From positions 1,550,001 to 1,614,000 of the forward strand of contig NC_009044.1 in assembly GCF_000209165.1 (NCBI RefSeq): a stretch of 64,000 bases of DNA, read 5' to 3'. The position numbers and the translations under genes are program-made. Source of the stretch: Scheffersomyces stipitis CBS 6054 (lineage: Eukaryota > Ascomycota > Pichiomycetes > Serinales > Debaryomycetaceae). The notes below the pieces were generated by a model. It saw nothing but the letters and a program-made list of their open reading frames with translations, was not told where the DNA came from and did not search any database. Of the stretch, positions 1 through 9,590 are shown piece after piece; within the stretch, counting starts at the first letter, position 1, and each line of letters opens with the position of its first letter.

Positions 1-468
1 GTAAATTATGGCGTGGAAGAAAACCATCTGATGAATAAAATAACTCTAATGACAAATTAATTCAACATTTGGAATCACTGTGGTATCAAGAAGAAGACGA
101 ATGAAGCCAAGTGTGTTTTCTATTGAAGATGTGAAGAATCCAAAACAGAGAATCGCTATGGGGAAACATTTCGTAAAGTAGTATAACAAGTCTCTTCAAA
201 ACGTTACGAATATACTTACAAGATTCAAGATTATTTGTCGGCTGCTAAAACATGCTTCAACTGTATCTTTGTATTATCACAGCCAATCAACGAGTTGCAA
301 TTCCATTTGTCACGTTTCTGATATATTCCTAAAACTTTTTTGCACCCATTGGAAAAATACAAACTGATCTGACTCTATGGTGAAATATTATGTGCCGGAT
401 CCCATCTCTATATATGTACAATGGATTAATTCAATATTTCTATAATACACCGTTCTTCCACAAGAGCC
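1..468. other. Intergenic, upstream of RSA1-like gene
   Basis: No complete gene is seen. A frame entering from the left edge reads 11 codons to a TAA at 36-38, then stays open in the same frame to a TGA at 102-104. This could be the 3' end of a plus-strand gene lying outside the window, but the stretch is too short to support that. The remainder is AT-rich and fits a promoter for the gene starting at 469. Confidence 0.5.
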
Positions 469-1353
469 ATGGATTTTGCCTATGCGCCTCCGCCGCCTCC
501 CCCTTCTTCAAGGAAGAACGGGCCCAAGAAGCCCAACAATAGCAGCAAGGGCAATTTACAACGAAATAATAAGAACAATTCCATTTCAAAACCAAATCAG
601 AATTCCAGAAATCAGTATCAGCAAGATAGAACAGATCTACCTACGTCAATTCTTGACTTACCGACTCATCTACCAAACATTGCACCTTCGGAGGAAGCTC
701 CTTTCAGTGGAATAACAGATATTCCAAGAGAAGAAGACGAGGGCTTCGAAGATGACGACAAATTGCTCAAAAAAGACCCTTCAGAACCAACATTTATACA
801 AGGTACCTCGATAACACTTCAGACCGAAGAAGACATATTGAAATGGATTGAAGAAAGAAAGAAAAACTGGCCATCAAGAAAAAACATAGAGAAAAAGGAA
901 AAATTGAATCAGCAGAAAAGCGAAACTAACAGTTCTACGTCGTCAAAGAAAAGGCCATACTCCCAAGATGCAACTGAAAGAGAAGTCAAGGATAAGAAAC
1001 AAAAGAATATCTGTCGTTTCTACCAGCAACATGGCCATTGTAAATTCGGAAGCAAATGTAAAAATGTTCATGAAAGTACGTCCTCTATCAATCCTGTCGC
1101 CAGCACTAATGTGTACGATTCTACGCATTATCGTAGAAACGTCAATGGCGTTCCGGTATTGATACCGAAATTGTATGTTAACCGTAACAGCAAGGTTGGG
1201 CAGAGTAGAACCTCTAGTGAACAGTCTTCGTTGTTTAAGCATTTGGTCAAAAAAGACAATCTTGAAAACGAGAACAAGATCATCTTGGACTTTGTTCAAT
1301 TCCTTGAAAGGGAAGGATTGATTGATCACGACGTAATGAAAGAAAAGCAATAG
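469..1353 (+). CDS. RSA1: RSA1/NUFIP1-like box C/D snoRNP assembly factor with CCCH finger
   Basis: A 294-residue protein. Residues about 119-146 (EEDILKWIEERKKNWPSRKN and following) match the conserved motif of the NUFIP1/Rsa1 family, which binds Snu13 and works with R2TP/Hsp90 in assembling box C/D snoRNPs and in 60S ribosome biogenesis in the nucleus. A CCCH zinc finger follows (C182-x8-C191-x5-C197-x3-H201). The C-terminal 40 residues (LFKHLVKKDNLENENKIILDFVQFL) resemble the last helical segment of human NUFIP1. The N-terminus is proline-rich, then Asn/Gln-rich and disordered. The ATG at 469 is the first in frame. Family assignment rests on motif recognition; the yeast symbol is the likely orthologue and is less certain than the family. 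Confidence 0.8.
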   Translation: MDFAYAPPPPPPSSRKNGPKKPNNSSKGNLQRNNKNNSISKPNQNSRNQYQQDRTDLPTSILDLPTHLPNIAPSEEAPFSGITDIPREEDEGFEDDDKLLKKDPSEPTFIQGTSITLQTEEDILKWIEERKKNWPSRKNIEKKEKLNQQKSETNSSTSSKKRPYSQDATEREVKDKKQKNICRFYQQHGHCKFGSKCKNVHESTSSINPVASTNVYDSTHYRRNVNGVPVLIPKLYVNRNSKVGQSRTSSEQSSLFKHLVKKDNLENENKIILDFVQFLEREGLIDHDVMKEKQ

Positions 1354-1432
1354 CTAGTATATTGCAACAAGATATGTGAATATGATGTCAGAGCTACTAT
1401 TTTCTCGTAGCTATTTATATTGCCATATCTAT

Positions 1433-1455
1433 ATATATATTTATATTTATATCTA
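1433..1455. repeat. AT-rich low-complexity tract
   Basis: A run of alternating TA/TTTATA between the convergent 3' ends of the RSA1-like gene and the desaturase gene. It probably contributes 3'-end formation signals for both genes; that role is inference. Confidence 0.5.
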
Positions 1456-3174
1456 GTACAAATCACCATCGTACTTTCTAGTAGCATCCAATAGTATCGA
1501 ACATTGCTTAGCAACGTCGCCCAATTTACCAATGACAATCTCGTTACCTTCACCAAAGCCATAGATTGAGTAGGATAAACCTACATCTTCACAGAATTTG
1601 ATCACTAACGGTTGTACTCTTCTGAAGTTGTGTCTAGGCATTCTTGGGAACAAGTGGTGGATGGCTTGGAATTGCAATCCTCCGTGCAAGAAGTCTAGCC
1701 ATTCTGGGCAATCGACATCCATGGTTGTTCTGATTTGTCTAGAAGGAAACGATTCGCTGACGCCCAAGTCTGAGGTCGACATAGCAAAGTGTGATAATGT
1801 GATTTGCACATGGACCAACATCGTGGCAACGTGACTGACAAGAACATAGTTGAATCTATTCCAGCCTCCATCGATCGACTTGTAAACTACAAGATAGAAA
1901 AACCAGTAGAAAAAGAAGCTCAAGCCACAGATCTCAAAATATCTGAACCAAGCAGCCTTGCCGTGTCTTGGGCCGAGCCCTCTGATCAAATGCAGCCACG
2001 ACAAGAAGTACAAGTTAAATCTGCCAAAACTCAAGATAGGATAGTACAAGTAGTTCTGGAAAGGAATGAAGATTTCAGCTGCCTTGTCAAACCACAAGAA
2101 GCATTTGTAGTATGTAGAGTAGACGTTGTCGAATAACCTGACACTGACAGCGAAAAAAGGGAGGTGTTGGATGTCCGGATCATGCACTGGATCGTTGGGG
2201 ATTAAATGGTGCACATTGTGATTTCTCTTCCACCAACCAAGACTCAATCCACCAAACCAATCAGCTATGACCATACCAAATAAATTGTCGAATTGGTAGT
2301 TGTGAGTGATAGATACATGTCCAGCATCATGAGCAATGAAAGTCATCTGGTGCCAGGCCATCCCCATACAAACAGCAGATAAGAAGAGGCAGTTAAGCTT
2401 CAAGAAAGAAAAAGAGTAGAGAAACAAGCTGCCAATCTTCACCAATTCTCTAAAAATATCCCAGTAATTACAGTCATAAAGTCCGTTTCTAATGACTAGC
2501 TCGTGCAACTCTGTGTATTTGTCACGAAGATGTTGTTGAGTTTTGTAATCCAAGGAAGGCAAACTGGCAAGATCTTGATGGGTAAGTCCATTATCGTAAT
2601 TGTGCATCAATACTTTTGGGTTTACTATAGCAGAGCTCTTCGGATTGATTTCTTCAGTCACAGGAAACAAGGTGTTCTTATTCTCCTCTGTTATCAACAT
2701 ATTTTGCGGAACAACTGGTTTAACAGCAGAAGGGTATCCCAAACCCTTGTACTCTTCTATAGCTGTGTCTGGTATGGAACTGGTGGAAGACGAAATCGAG
2801 GTTCCTATCTCTTCAAACGAACTGGTAGACTCGTTATCCAACTTGCTGTCCAACGATTCACGAACGCTTCGACTTTGGCCAGTGATGCTCTCTTTACGGT
2901 ATACAGCACCCTGGATCGGTGGGAGCAAATTCTCCCAGTAGTAGTCGATCTTGCCTACTTTCCATTTCGTGAAGGTATCTACTGTTTCTTTGCTGTGATA
3001 CGCGATCATCTCGTCTGTGGCATCGCGTCCAATCATGTGGTAGACAGCCATTTCACCTCCAGGGTGTCTTGGGATCCATGGAGTGAGGTTCAAGACATTG
3101 TTCTTGTAAATGACTATGGCTTTTCCATCTGTGATCATGTCTATGATCTCAGAGCGAGACAAGACTTTGCTCAT
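1453..3174 (-). CDS. SLD1: Delta-8 sphingolipid (long-chain base) desaturase, cytochrome b5 fusion
   Basis: A 573-residue front-end desaturase acting in the ER on the sphingoid base of ceramide (glucosylceramide pathway). A cytochrome b5 domain is at the N-terminus, with heme ligands in HPGG (37-40) and H60. Three histidine boxes follow: HDAGH (282-286), HNVHH (319-323) and QAIHH (503-507). The Gln replacing the first His of the third box is typical of front-end desaturases fused to b5. Hydrophobic segments lie around 245-280 and 395-460. A Ser-rich linker at about 100-135 separates b5 from the desaturase. Saccharomyces lacks this enzyme while CTG-clade yeasts have it. A delta-6 type fatty-acid substrate is the alternative, but in yeasts of this group the sphingolipid role is the usual one. 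Confidence 0.88.
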   Translation of the reverse strand: MSKVLSRSEIIDMITDGKAIVIYKNNVLNLTPWIPRHPGGEMAVYHMIGRDATDEMIAYHSKETVDTFTKWKVGKIDYYWENLLPPIQGAVYRKESITGQSRSVRESLDSKLDNESTSSFEEIGTSISSSTSSIPDTAIEEYKGLGYPSAVKPVVPQNMLITEENKNTLFPVTEEINPKSSAIVNPKVLMHNYDNGLTHQDLASLPSLDYKTQQHLRDKYTELHELVIRNGLYDCNYWDIFRELVKIGSLFLYSFSFLKLNCLFLSAVCMGMAWHQMTFIAHDAGHVSITHNYQFDNLFGMVIADWFGGLSLGWWKRNHNVHHLIPNDPVHDPDIQHLPFFAVSVRLFDNVYSTYYKCFLWFDKAAEIFIPFQNYLYYPILSFGRFNLYFLSWLHLIRGLGPRHGKAAWFRYFEICGLSFFFYWFFYLVVYKSIDGGWNRFNYVLVSHVATMLVHVQITLSHFAMSTSDLGVSESFPSRQIRTTMDVDCPEWLDFLHGGLQFQAIHHLFPRMPRHNFRRVQPLVIKFCEDVGLSYSIYGFGEGNEIVIGKLGDVAKQCSILLDATRKYDGDLY

Positions 3175-3717
3175 GCTGATCGAGTGGATAAATGAATTGG
3201 TTGGAGCTATAACAGATTTCTAGTACGAAACACGGACAAAAGTGAAAGAAAGAATAACGAAAGGATATCGTAATCTAATTCGAGATTGGAACGAAATCTA
3301 ACAATACCTACTAAATTGTAAAGAAATATATACACAAAGATTCGTGGGCCATTTTTCACTTTTTTCTCCACTGTGAGTTTCCTACAAAGCCCTTTGGCAC
3401 AGCCTATAGAATTAGGCTATAATGTCAGAAAGCGCGCGAAAAAAAAAAAGAGTCCAAAAAAAGACGTTAGCCTACCAGGTTTTGTGGCTTCGGGATCTCC
3501 TGATTCCCTATTCAGGGCCAGTCCTAGATCGGTAACTTCATTACACGATATTCAGTGGTAGGTCGTCGTATAGACGTCATGTCTACCGAGGTCCTGTCGA
3601 ACTATACGATGGTCTAATATTATTACTTTTTCTATACTCAGTAACGATCCTACTGTAAATATTATGAAGTTAGCGGAAGAATTCGCCCATTATTTTCTCT
3701 TTTCGCAGCCATTATTT
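3175..3717. other. Intergenic: desaturase promoter and SEC59 3' flank
   Basis: Both neighbours are on the minus strand, so this holds the desaturase promoter (near 3175) and the SEC59 terminator region (near 3717). An SCB-like CGCGAAAA followed by an A-run lies at 3435-3442. A TTTCGCAGCC element (reverse of GGCTGCGAAA) is at 3701-3710, just beyond the SEC59 stop codon. No gene is supported here. Confidence 0.6.
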
Positions 3718-5511
3718 TCATGGGAAACATCTGTTCAACAATTCATACTGAAGAGGCAACAAGATGGGAACAAAGAAGTTGTCGTTGAGATTGGAAGTGC
3801 CTTCCAAGACAGCGCAAACAAGAGTTGATACTAGCAAGTTCTCCCAGTTACCAACGGGAACATAGATCTCTCCTGCGTATTCTGTTAAGGCATAGTCAAG
3901 AGCAACAAACGACGAGAAAGTAGCAACCACAAATGCAATAGAACCCTGAACTGACTTGTCGCTACCCTTCCATTTGTAGGAACCGAAGCTTTGGCCAATG
4001 ATAGAAGCCATAGAGTCGCCTAGTCCTAAGGCTATAATGCCCATGTATCTGATGACAGAAGCATGTTCTGCACCAAAGAGTATGTAGTCGTATACAATAG
4101 GAATCGTAGCACCAACAATCAAGTATATATACGAGACATTTAATGGACCCTTCAAGTCTTTCTTGTCCTGGAACTTGGCCAAAGTATGAGCAAGATATTG
4201 ACCGATGAAAGTTATACGGTTGAACCTCACCAACTCTACGACTAGGAATACTACTATCGATCCAAGCAAACTGATCAAGGTGAACTCAATATTTTGCATC
4301 AAAACCTCGGATCTATATCCCAAGATTCCGATGATGACAAAGTGCCAGATTTTTCTTCTAATGTTGAAGCCAAGCTTGTCCACCAAAAAGAAGGTAGTAG
4401 GAATAGTGACTAACAAAATTGCAGACCACACCTGTAGAATTTGGGTCTTTTCTTCGTCTAAAAAGATGTAGTCATATAACCAACTTACAGCATTCTGACC
4501 TCCCAAAACGTAATTCAACTGGAAGATTGTAAGACCGTAGAAAATACCAGAAAACGCAACCATTGAAACCACGGATGGCAAGAACTGGTGCAAGTAATAG
4601 AGAGCTAAGATGGAAAGAATGAAACTGATTAACAACTTCTGGAAGATGGCTAATGGCAAGTACTGGGACACAAAGTCCTTGTTGAAAAACAAGTTGGTAA
4701 GTAACAAGCTGATTATCTGGATCTCTGCTTTACTGAAAGTCCTATACTGGTCTTCGTCCACTTCTTCAACGTCGCCTTCACCTTCATTTTCTTCGTCTAT
4801 AGTTGGGATATTGAAGTCATTTATATAGTTCAAGACGAAACTGTTCAAGTACTGGAATGCACAGATCTGGATGAAAGAAAAGGTGTCCAACTTAGTACTT
4901 TCATTGTATACTTCATAGAAACCTACTGCTGAAAACACTCTGAAAATAGGATTCAACTTATCTACGATAAAGTAGTTCAAAGCAAGGTTAGCCAAGAACC
5001 AATCGGCGTCGTAATGAACCAAGTTGATTAAGAATGGAAAGAAAATACTGTACAAGTAGTTGAATTCAGGAACATCCTTTGGTTTCTTTTCACTTTTGAT
5101 GTAGTTCAAAATTAATGCCGATAATATTCCAGCCCAGTTGAACGCTACAGGATACATGTTGGCGTCTAAGTGGTCAAACTTGGAGCGATGAAGAATCACT
5201 AGTTGGAGAATAAACAGGAATACCAACAATTGCACAAACAACAAGAAGTTGATATTCTCCGAAACATAATCTTGTACACGGTAAATCACATTGAAAGGAA
5301 ATCCCGCGTTTTCTAACTCGATATCTCTCTCAGATCCAGTGTTTTCTGGGATAATCTGCGGTGGTTGCGCTGCTCTCTGCTCCGCCAAAGTCTTTTCGAT
5401 ATTCTGGGGTTGGAAAATGGAAGCTGTGGATCTACTCACGTGAGTCGACTCGTCCACATCTGCACCTTTTCTACCTGCTCTAGTTCTAGCAGCTTGTCTT
5501 TTGGGCGGCAT
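3718..5511 (-). CDS. SEC59: Dolichol kinase
   Basis: A 597-residue polytopic membrane protein, slightly longer than the roughly 520-residue budding-yeast enzyme. It phosphorylates dolichol with CTP in the ER membrane to give dolichyl phosphate for N-glycosylation, O-mannosylation and GPI anchors. About 70 polar N-terminal residues precede many hydrophobic segments. The C-terminal region carries the family's CTP-binding signature: GLGDSMASIIGQSFGSYKWK, followed by a serine/lysine segment. An acidic cytosolic loop (EENEGEGDVEEVDEDQ) sits near the middle. The ATG at 5511 is the first in frame and begins MPPKRQ. It shares a 458-bp divergent promoter region with SMC3. Confidence 0.9.
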   Translation of the reverse strand: MPPKRQAARTRAGRKGADVDESTHVSRSTASIFQPQNIEKTLAEQRAAQPPQIIPENTGSERDIELENAGFPFNVIYRVQDYVSENINFLLFVQLLVFLFILQLVILHRSKFDHLDANMYPVAFNWAGILSALILNYIKSEKKPKDVPEFNYLYSIFFPFLINLVHYDADWFLANLALNYFIVDKLNPIFRVFSAVGFYEVYNESTKLDTFSFIQICAFQYLNSFVLNYINDFNIPTIDEENEGEGDVEEVDEDQYRTFSKAEIQIISLLLTNLFFNKDFVSQYLPLAIFQKLLISFILSILALYYLHQFLPSVVSMVAFSGIFYGLTIFQLNYVLGGQNAVSWLYDYIFLDEEKTQILQVWSAILLVTIPTTFFLVDKLGFNIRRKIWHFVIIGILGYRSEVLMQNIEFTLISLLGSIVVFLVVELVRFNRITFIGQYLAHTLAKFQDKKDLKGPLNVSYIYLIVGATIPIVYDYILFGAEHASVIRYMGIIALGLGDSMASIIGQSFGSYKWKGSDKSVQGSIAFVVATFSSFVALDYALTEYAGEIYVPVGNWENLLVSTLVCAVLEGTSNLNDNFFVPILLPLQYELLNRCFP

Positions 5512-5969
5512 TTTTGGCTGTAGAATAAGGAATTATAGAATAGTGGGATTTTTCAAGGACAAATAGTCACTGGTGAAAATTCGATGGTATTTGAGGCACG
5601 TGACTCAATCTTTATCAAACGCTTATCTTGAAGGAGAAGACCAGACATGGATAAGAGCTGGTGAGAACAAATATAGCGTAAGATTCTTAGGATTCCTAAG
5701 ATAAATAATGCATTCGTGTGCGAAATGGGAGTATATATTTTTGTATGATCATGTACTCATATAGGCTGTTCTGTCTCACTTTAACCGTTATCACTCCAGT
5801 TCTATTGTCACTTCTCTGTCGCAAATCTCCTGTGCGACAAAAGATCTTTCTCTTCAGTTTCGCATCTAAACGCGTCTATACATTCTGTTTACTTTTCGAT
5901 CTACATAATTTTCAGAATTATTCTTCTTTTCATATTCTTCTTTATTCTTCATTTCATTCTACATTCCTA
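5512..5969. promoter_or_regulatory. Divergent promoter region SEC59 / SMC3
   Basis: Contains an overlapping CACGTG (5597-5602) and perfect Gcn4-type TGACTCA (5601-5607) nearer SEC59, and an MCB box ACGCGT (5870-5875) nearer SMC3. The SMC3 reading frame is open upstream to 5718, but the family start and the MCB box place this stretch outside the gene. Confidence 0.65.
5870..5875. promoter_or_regulatory. MCB box (MBF site) upstream of SMC3
   Basis: ACGCGT lies 95 bp upstream of the SMC3 ATG at 5970. MCB boxes drive G1/S expression of DNA replication and cohesin genes in yeasts. The site is seen directly; its use here is inferred. Confidence 0.6.
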
Positions 5970-8900
5970 ATGCACATCAAGAAGATCATCATCCAGGGCT
6001 TCAAGACGTACAAGAATGCCACGGTTATAGATCTCGTGTCTCCACACCACAATGTTGTGGTGGGACGAAATGGGTCTGGAAAATCCAATTTTTTCGCCGC
6101 GATCAGATTCGTATTATCCGACGACTACACCCATATGGGCCGGGAAGAAAGACAGGCGTTGATCCACGAGGGCTCCGGAACTGTGATGTCAGCATATGTA
6201 GAGATTGTATTCGACAATCGCGATGGCAGAATTCCTCTTAACAGAAACGAAGTAGTAATCAGAAGAACTATCGGTTTGAAGAAGGACGATTACGCGTTGG
6301 ATGGAAAATCAGCTACGCGTTCTGATATCCTCAATCTTTTGGAAAGCGCAGGGTTTTCGAGATCAAACCCCTACTATATAGTTCCGCAGGGAAGGATTAC
6401 CAGTTTGACCAATGCCAAGGATTCGGATAGACTCGTCTTGTTGAAAGAAGTCAGTGGAGCCACAGTGTTTGAAAACAAGCTCAAGGAATCCGAAAAGGAA
6501 ATGAATAACTCCACTTATAAAAAGCAGCGTATTGATGAAACTCTTGCTTCCATCGACGAAAGATTGTCGGATTTACAGATCGAATCAGCCGACTTGAAGA
6601 AATTTCAAAGTTTGGATAAATCCAAGAAGATCTTGGAATATAATTTGTTTGACCGTGAGTTCACGGACTTGAAGACCTCCATAGACGAAACTGACGAAAC
6701 ATACAACGAACTTTTGACAGAATCGCAACAAGATCTCCAGGATCTAGATAATCGTGAAAAGTTATGTCAGCAGTTATCTGACACAATTAACGACTTAAAG
6801 ATCTCTATAAAGGTATCGCAATTGAATAAGGAGCAGTCTGATTTGGATTACAACCAGATGTTGAAAATAGTAGCAGAGAAGGAAGTCAAACTAAGCGACT
6901 TGAAATCTACGCTCCATTCGTCGCGTCATAATGTGGAAGAAGTGAACCGCCAAATTGTAAAGTACAGACAGGTGATTGCAGAACACGAATCCAAGGTATC
7001 TAGCTTGAAACCCCAGTTAGATAGCTTGCAAGGAAGAGAACGTGAATACAAGGAAAAATTGGTAGATTTAACTTCTAAACAAAGAGCTTTATATTCTAAA
7101 CAGAATAGATTTCTGAAGTTCAAGACCAAAAGAGAGAGAGATACGTGGTTAACGACAGAAATATCGACTCTTAAGAAGCAGCTTCAATCTAAGGAAACCG
7201 ATATCAGTCAGTTGAATTCAGAAATCAAGAACCAGGAAAGTGATATCAGTGGATGGAATACTCAGATTGATAAGTTAAATGGACAACTCCACGACGGATC
7301 CCATTCCAATTCAATCCACAAATTGAAGACCACTGTAGGTGATTTGAAACTGCAAATCAATGAGCTCAACGATAGGCGTAAGCTCTTGTGGCGTGATGAA
7401 ATTAGATTCAGAAGTATCTATGATTCCATCAATAATGACTTAAACAATGCCAATAACATGGTCAATCTGACTATGGATAGAGCACAGGCCCAAGGACTTG
7501 CTGCTGTGAAAACTATTGCTGTCAACTTGAACTTGACTGAGAACGTTTATGGTCCATTGGCTTCGTTATTCAGTGTCAGCGACAAATACAAGGTAGCTGC
7601 TGAAGTAATTGCAGGAAACTCTTTGTTCCATGTAGTTGTTGACAATGATAACACGGCATCGTTGATAATGAACGAGCTTGCAAGATCCAAAGCAGGAAGA
7701 GTAACTTTCATTCCGCTCAATAGAATTGACTTCTCACCAATTGAGTTCCCAGATAGCAATGAGCATCAATGTATTCCATTGATAAAGAAATTGAAATTCA
7801 ATGAAAACGTTAGTAAAGCTATTCATCAAGTTTTTGGCAAGACCATCGTTGTAGGTGACTTACCAACAGGAGCAGAATTAGTTAGATCGTACAATGTTTC
7901 TGCTATCACATTGGATGGTGACAGAGCTGATAGAAGAGGAGTCTTGACAGGTGGTTTCAGAGATTATAAAAGGTCGAGAATAGACGCATTGAAAATACAA
8001 GCAAAAAAGAAGGTTGACTTAGAAAAGATTGAATCTGAATTGCAAGAATGTGTCAAGGAAATTGAGCTGGTCAATCAGAATATTACATCTTTGAATAATG
8101 AATATCAACTCAGTGTCCGTGATTTGGACCGATTGCAGCAGGGACAAGAACCAATTAAGATTGAATTATCTCAATTGTCCAACAAGAAGTTTAATGTCGA
8201 ACAAGAATTGAATAGTCTAAGATACAACGTTAGCAACGCCCAAGCAACAAGAAGTACGTTGTTGATCAAAATTAAACAGCATGAAGGTGAATTGGATAAT
8301 AATTTCACTCAATCATTGAGCGATGAGGAACTTCAAACCTTGGAGGACTTAACTAGTCAAATAAAAGACGTGGAAGCGCAATTGGACAAGGTCGTCACTC
8401 AGTTGTCTGATTCAGAAACCCAGATTTCTGCCTTGGATTCGGCGATGCTTAATGATTACAAGCCAACTTTGTCGAAGCTTCTTAAACAGAGTACTCTGTT
8501 TGGTGATAGTAATACAAACGACGAAGAAGTAAGGTCACTTGAAAAGGAAATTAAAAATTTGCAAGTGGAATTGCATTCTATTCAGATAAGAAATGAATCT
8601 GCCACACAAGAATTCGATAGAATCAGTAAGGAAATCGCAGATAGTGAAAATTCATTGAAGAAAGCAAATGCTCAACAGCTTATTCTAATCAAGAAATTGG
8701 AGAAGTTCTCGAAGTCTTCCGAACAAATCTTGAACAGAAAGGCGATTTTGACAAACAGACGTGAAGAAATTCATAAAAAGATCAAGGAATTGGGTGTTTT
8801 ACCTGAAGAAGCTTTTCAGGCGTCGAACTACGATCAATACAACTCAGATCAATTGTTAGAAAAGTTGAACAAAGTCAATGAAGACTTATCCAAATACTCT

Positions 8901-9590
8901 CATATTAACAAAAAGGCAATGGAACAGTACAATACGTTCACGAAACAGAGAGACGATTTGGTCAAAAGAAGGGAGGAATTGGATACTTCTCGTGAGTCCA
9001 TCGAAACTTTGATCAAGAATTTGGAAACACAAAAAGATGAAGCTATTAGAAAGAGTTTCCATCAGGTTGCAAAAAGTTTCCACGAGATTTTTGAGACGTT
9101 GGTACCTGCCGGAGTGGGTAATTTAGTTATGCAAACTCAAGATGGCGCAGCTGCGAATGCTAGAGAAGAAGCCGAAGACGTTGAAGACGACGAAGGACAT
9201 GTTAGCATTGAAAATTACATAGGGGTGTCTATCTCGGTGTCATTCAATTCCAAGTTCGACGAACAGCAGAGAGTTGAGCAATTGTCCGGAGGACAAAAGT
9301 CGTTGTGTGCCATTGCCTTGATTTTGGCTATACAAAAGTGTGACCCAGCTCCATTTTACTTGTTTGATGAAATCGATGCTAATTTGGATTCCCAATATAG
9401 AACTGCAGTTGCATCCATGATAAAGACGTTATCGTCGAAGGCGCAATTCATATGCACCACATTCCGGCCCGAGATGTTGCAGGTGGCAGACAAGTTCTAC
9501 GGAGTGATGTTCAGCAACAAAGTAAGTACGGTGTCTGAGATTAACCGCGAGGAGGCTATGAACTTTGTGGAGGGACAACAGCCTCGCTAA
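5970..9590 (+). CDS. SMC3: Cohesin subunit Smc3
   Basis: A 1206-residue SMC ATPase of the cohesin ring, which holds sister chromatids together. The N-terminal ATPase half has Walker A GRNGSGKS (32-39). The adjacent lysine pair in GLKKDD (K104/K105) corresponds to the Eco1/ESCO acetylation sites. Two long coiled coils flank a hinge at roughly 515-670 (VYGPLASLF to GDRADRRGVLTGGF). The C-terminal half has the signature LSGGQ and Walker B FYLFDEIDA. An acidic insertion (EEAEDVEDDEG) sits just before the C-terminal head. The start at 5970 (MHIKKIIIQGFKTY) is the family start; the same frame is open 84 codons further upstream, but that stretch is hydrophobic, unlike any SMC, and contains promoter elements. 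Confidence 0.97.
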   Translation: MHIKKIIIQGFKTYKNATVIDLVSPHHNVVVGRNGSGKSNFFAAIRFVLSDDYTHMGREERQALIHEGSGTVMSAYVEIVFDNRDGRIPLNRNEVVIRRTIGLKKDDYALDGKSATRSDILNLLESAGFSRSNPYYIVPQGRITSLTNAKDSDRLVLLKEVSGATVFENKLKESEKEMNNSTYKKQRIDETLASIDERLSDLQIESADLKKFQSLDKSKKILEYNLFDREFTDLKTSIDETDETYNELLTESQQDLQDLDNREKLCQQLSDTINDLKISIKVSQLNKEQSDLDYNQMLKIVAEKEVKLSDLKSTLHSSRHNVEEVNRQIVKYRQVIAEHESKVSSLKPQLDSLQGREREYKEKLVDLTSKQRALYSKQNRFLKFKTKRERDTWLTTEISTLKKQLQSKETDISQLNSEIKNQESDISGWNTQIDKLNGQLHDGSHSNSIHKLKTTVGDLKLQINELNDRRKLLWRDEIRFRSIYDSINNDLNNANNMVNLTMDRAQAQGLAAVKTIAVNLNLTENVYGPLASLFSVSDKYKVAAEVIAGNSLFHVVVDNDNTASLIMNELARSKAGRVTFIPLNRIDFSPIEFPDSNEHQCIPLIKKLKFNENVSKAIHQVFGKTIVVGDLPTGAELVRSYNVSAITLDGDRADRRGVLTGGFRDYKRSRIDALKIQAKKKVDLEKIESELQECVKEIELVNQNITSLNNEYQLSVRDLDRLQQGQEPIKIELSQLSNKKFNVEQELNSLRYNVSNAQATRSTLLIKIKQHEGELDNNFTQSLSDEELQTLEDLTSQIKDVEAQLDKVVTQLSDSETQISALDSAMLNDYKPTLSKLLKQSTLFGDSNTNDEEVRSLEKEIKNLQVELHSIQIRNESATQEFDRISKEIADSENSLKKANAQQLILIKKLEKFSKSSEQILNRKAILTNRREEIHKKIKELGVLPEEAFQASNYDQYNSDQLLEKLNKVNEDLSKYSHINKKAMEQYNTFTKQRDDLVKRREELDTSRESIETLIKNLETQKDEAIRKSFHQVAKSFHEIFETLVPAGVGNLVMQTQDGAAANAREEAEDVEDDEGHVSIENYIGVSISVSFNSKFDEQQRVEQLSGGQKSLCAIALILAIQKCDPAPFYLFDEIDANLDSQYRTAVASMIKTLSSKAQFICTTFRPEMLQVADKFYGVMFSNKVSTVSEINREEAMNFVEGQQPR

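Noticed and set aside
3373..3561. 62-codon plus-strand frame
   Set aside because: Begins near an A-rich tract in the desaturase promoter; no sign of coding constraint.
5718..5969. 84-codon N-terminal extension of SMC3
   Set aside because: Hydrophobic sequence unlike any SMC N-terminus; it contains an MCB box; the family start is at 5970.
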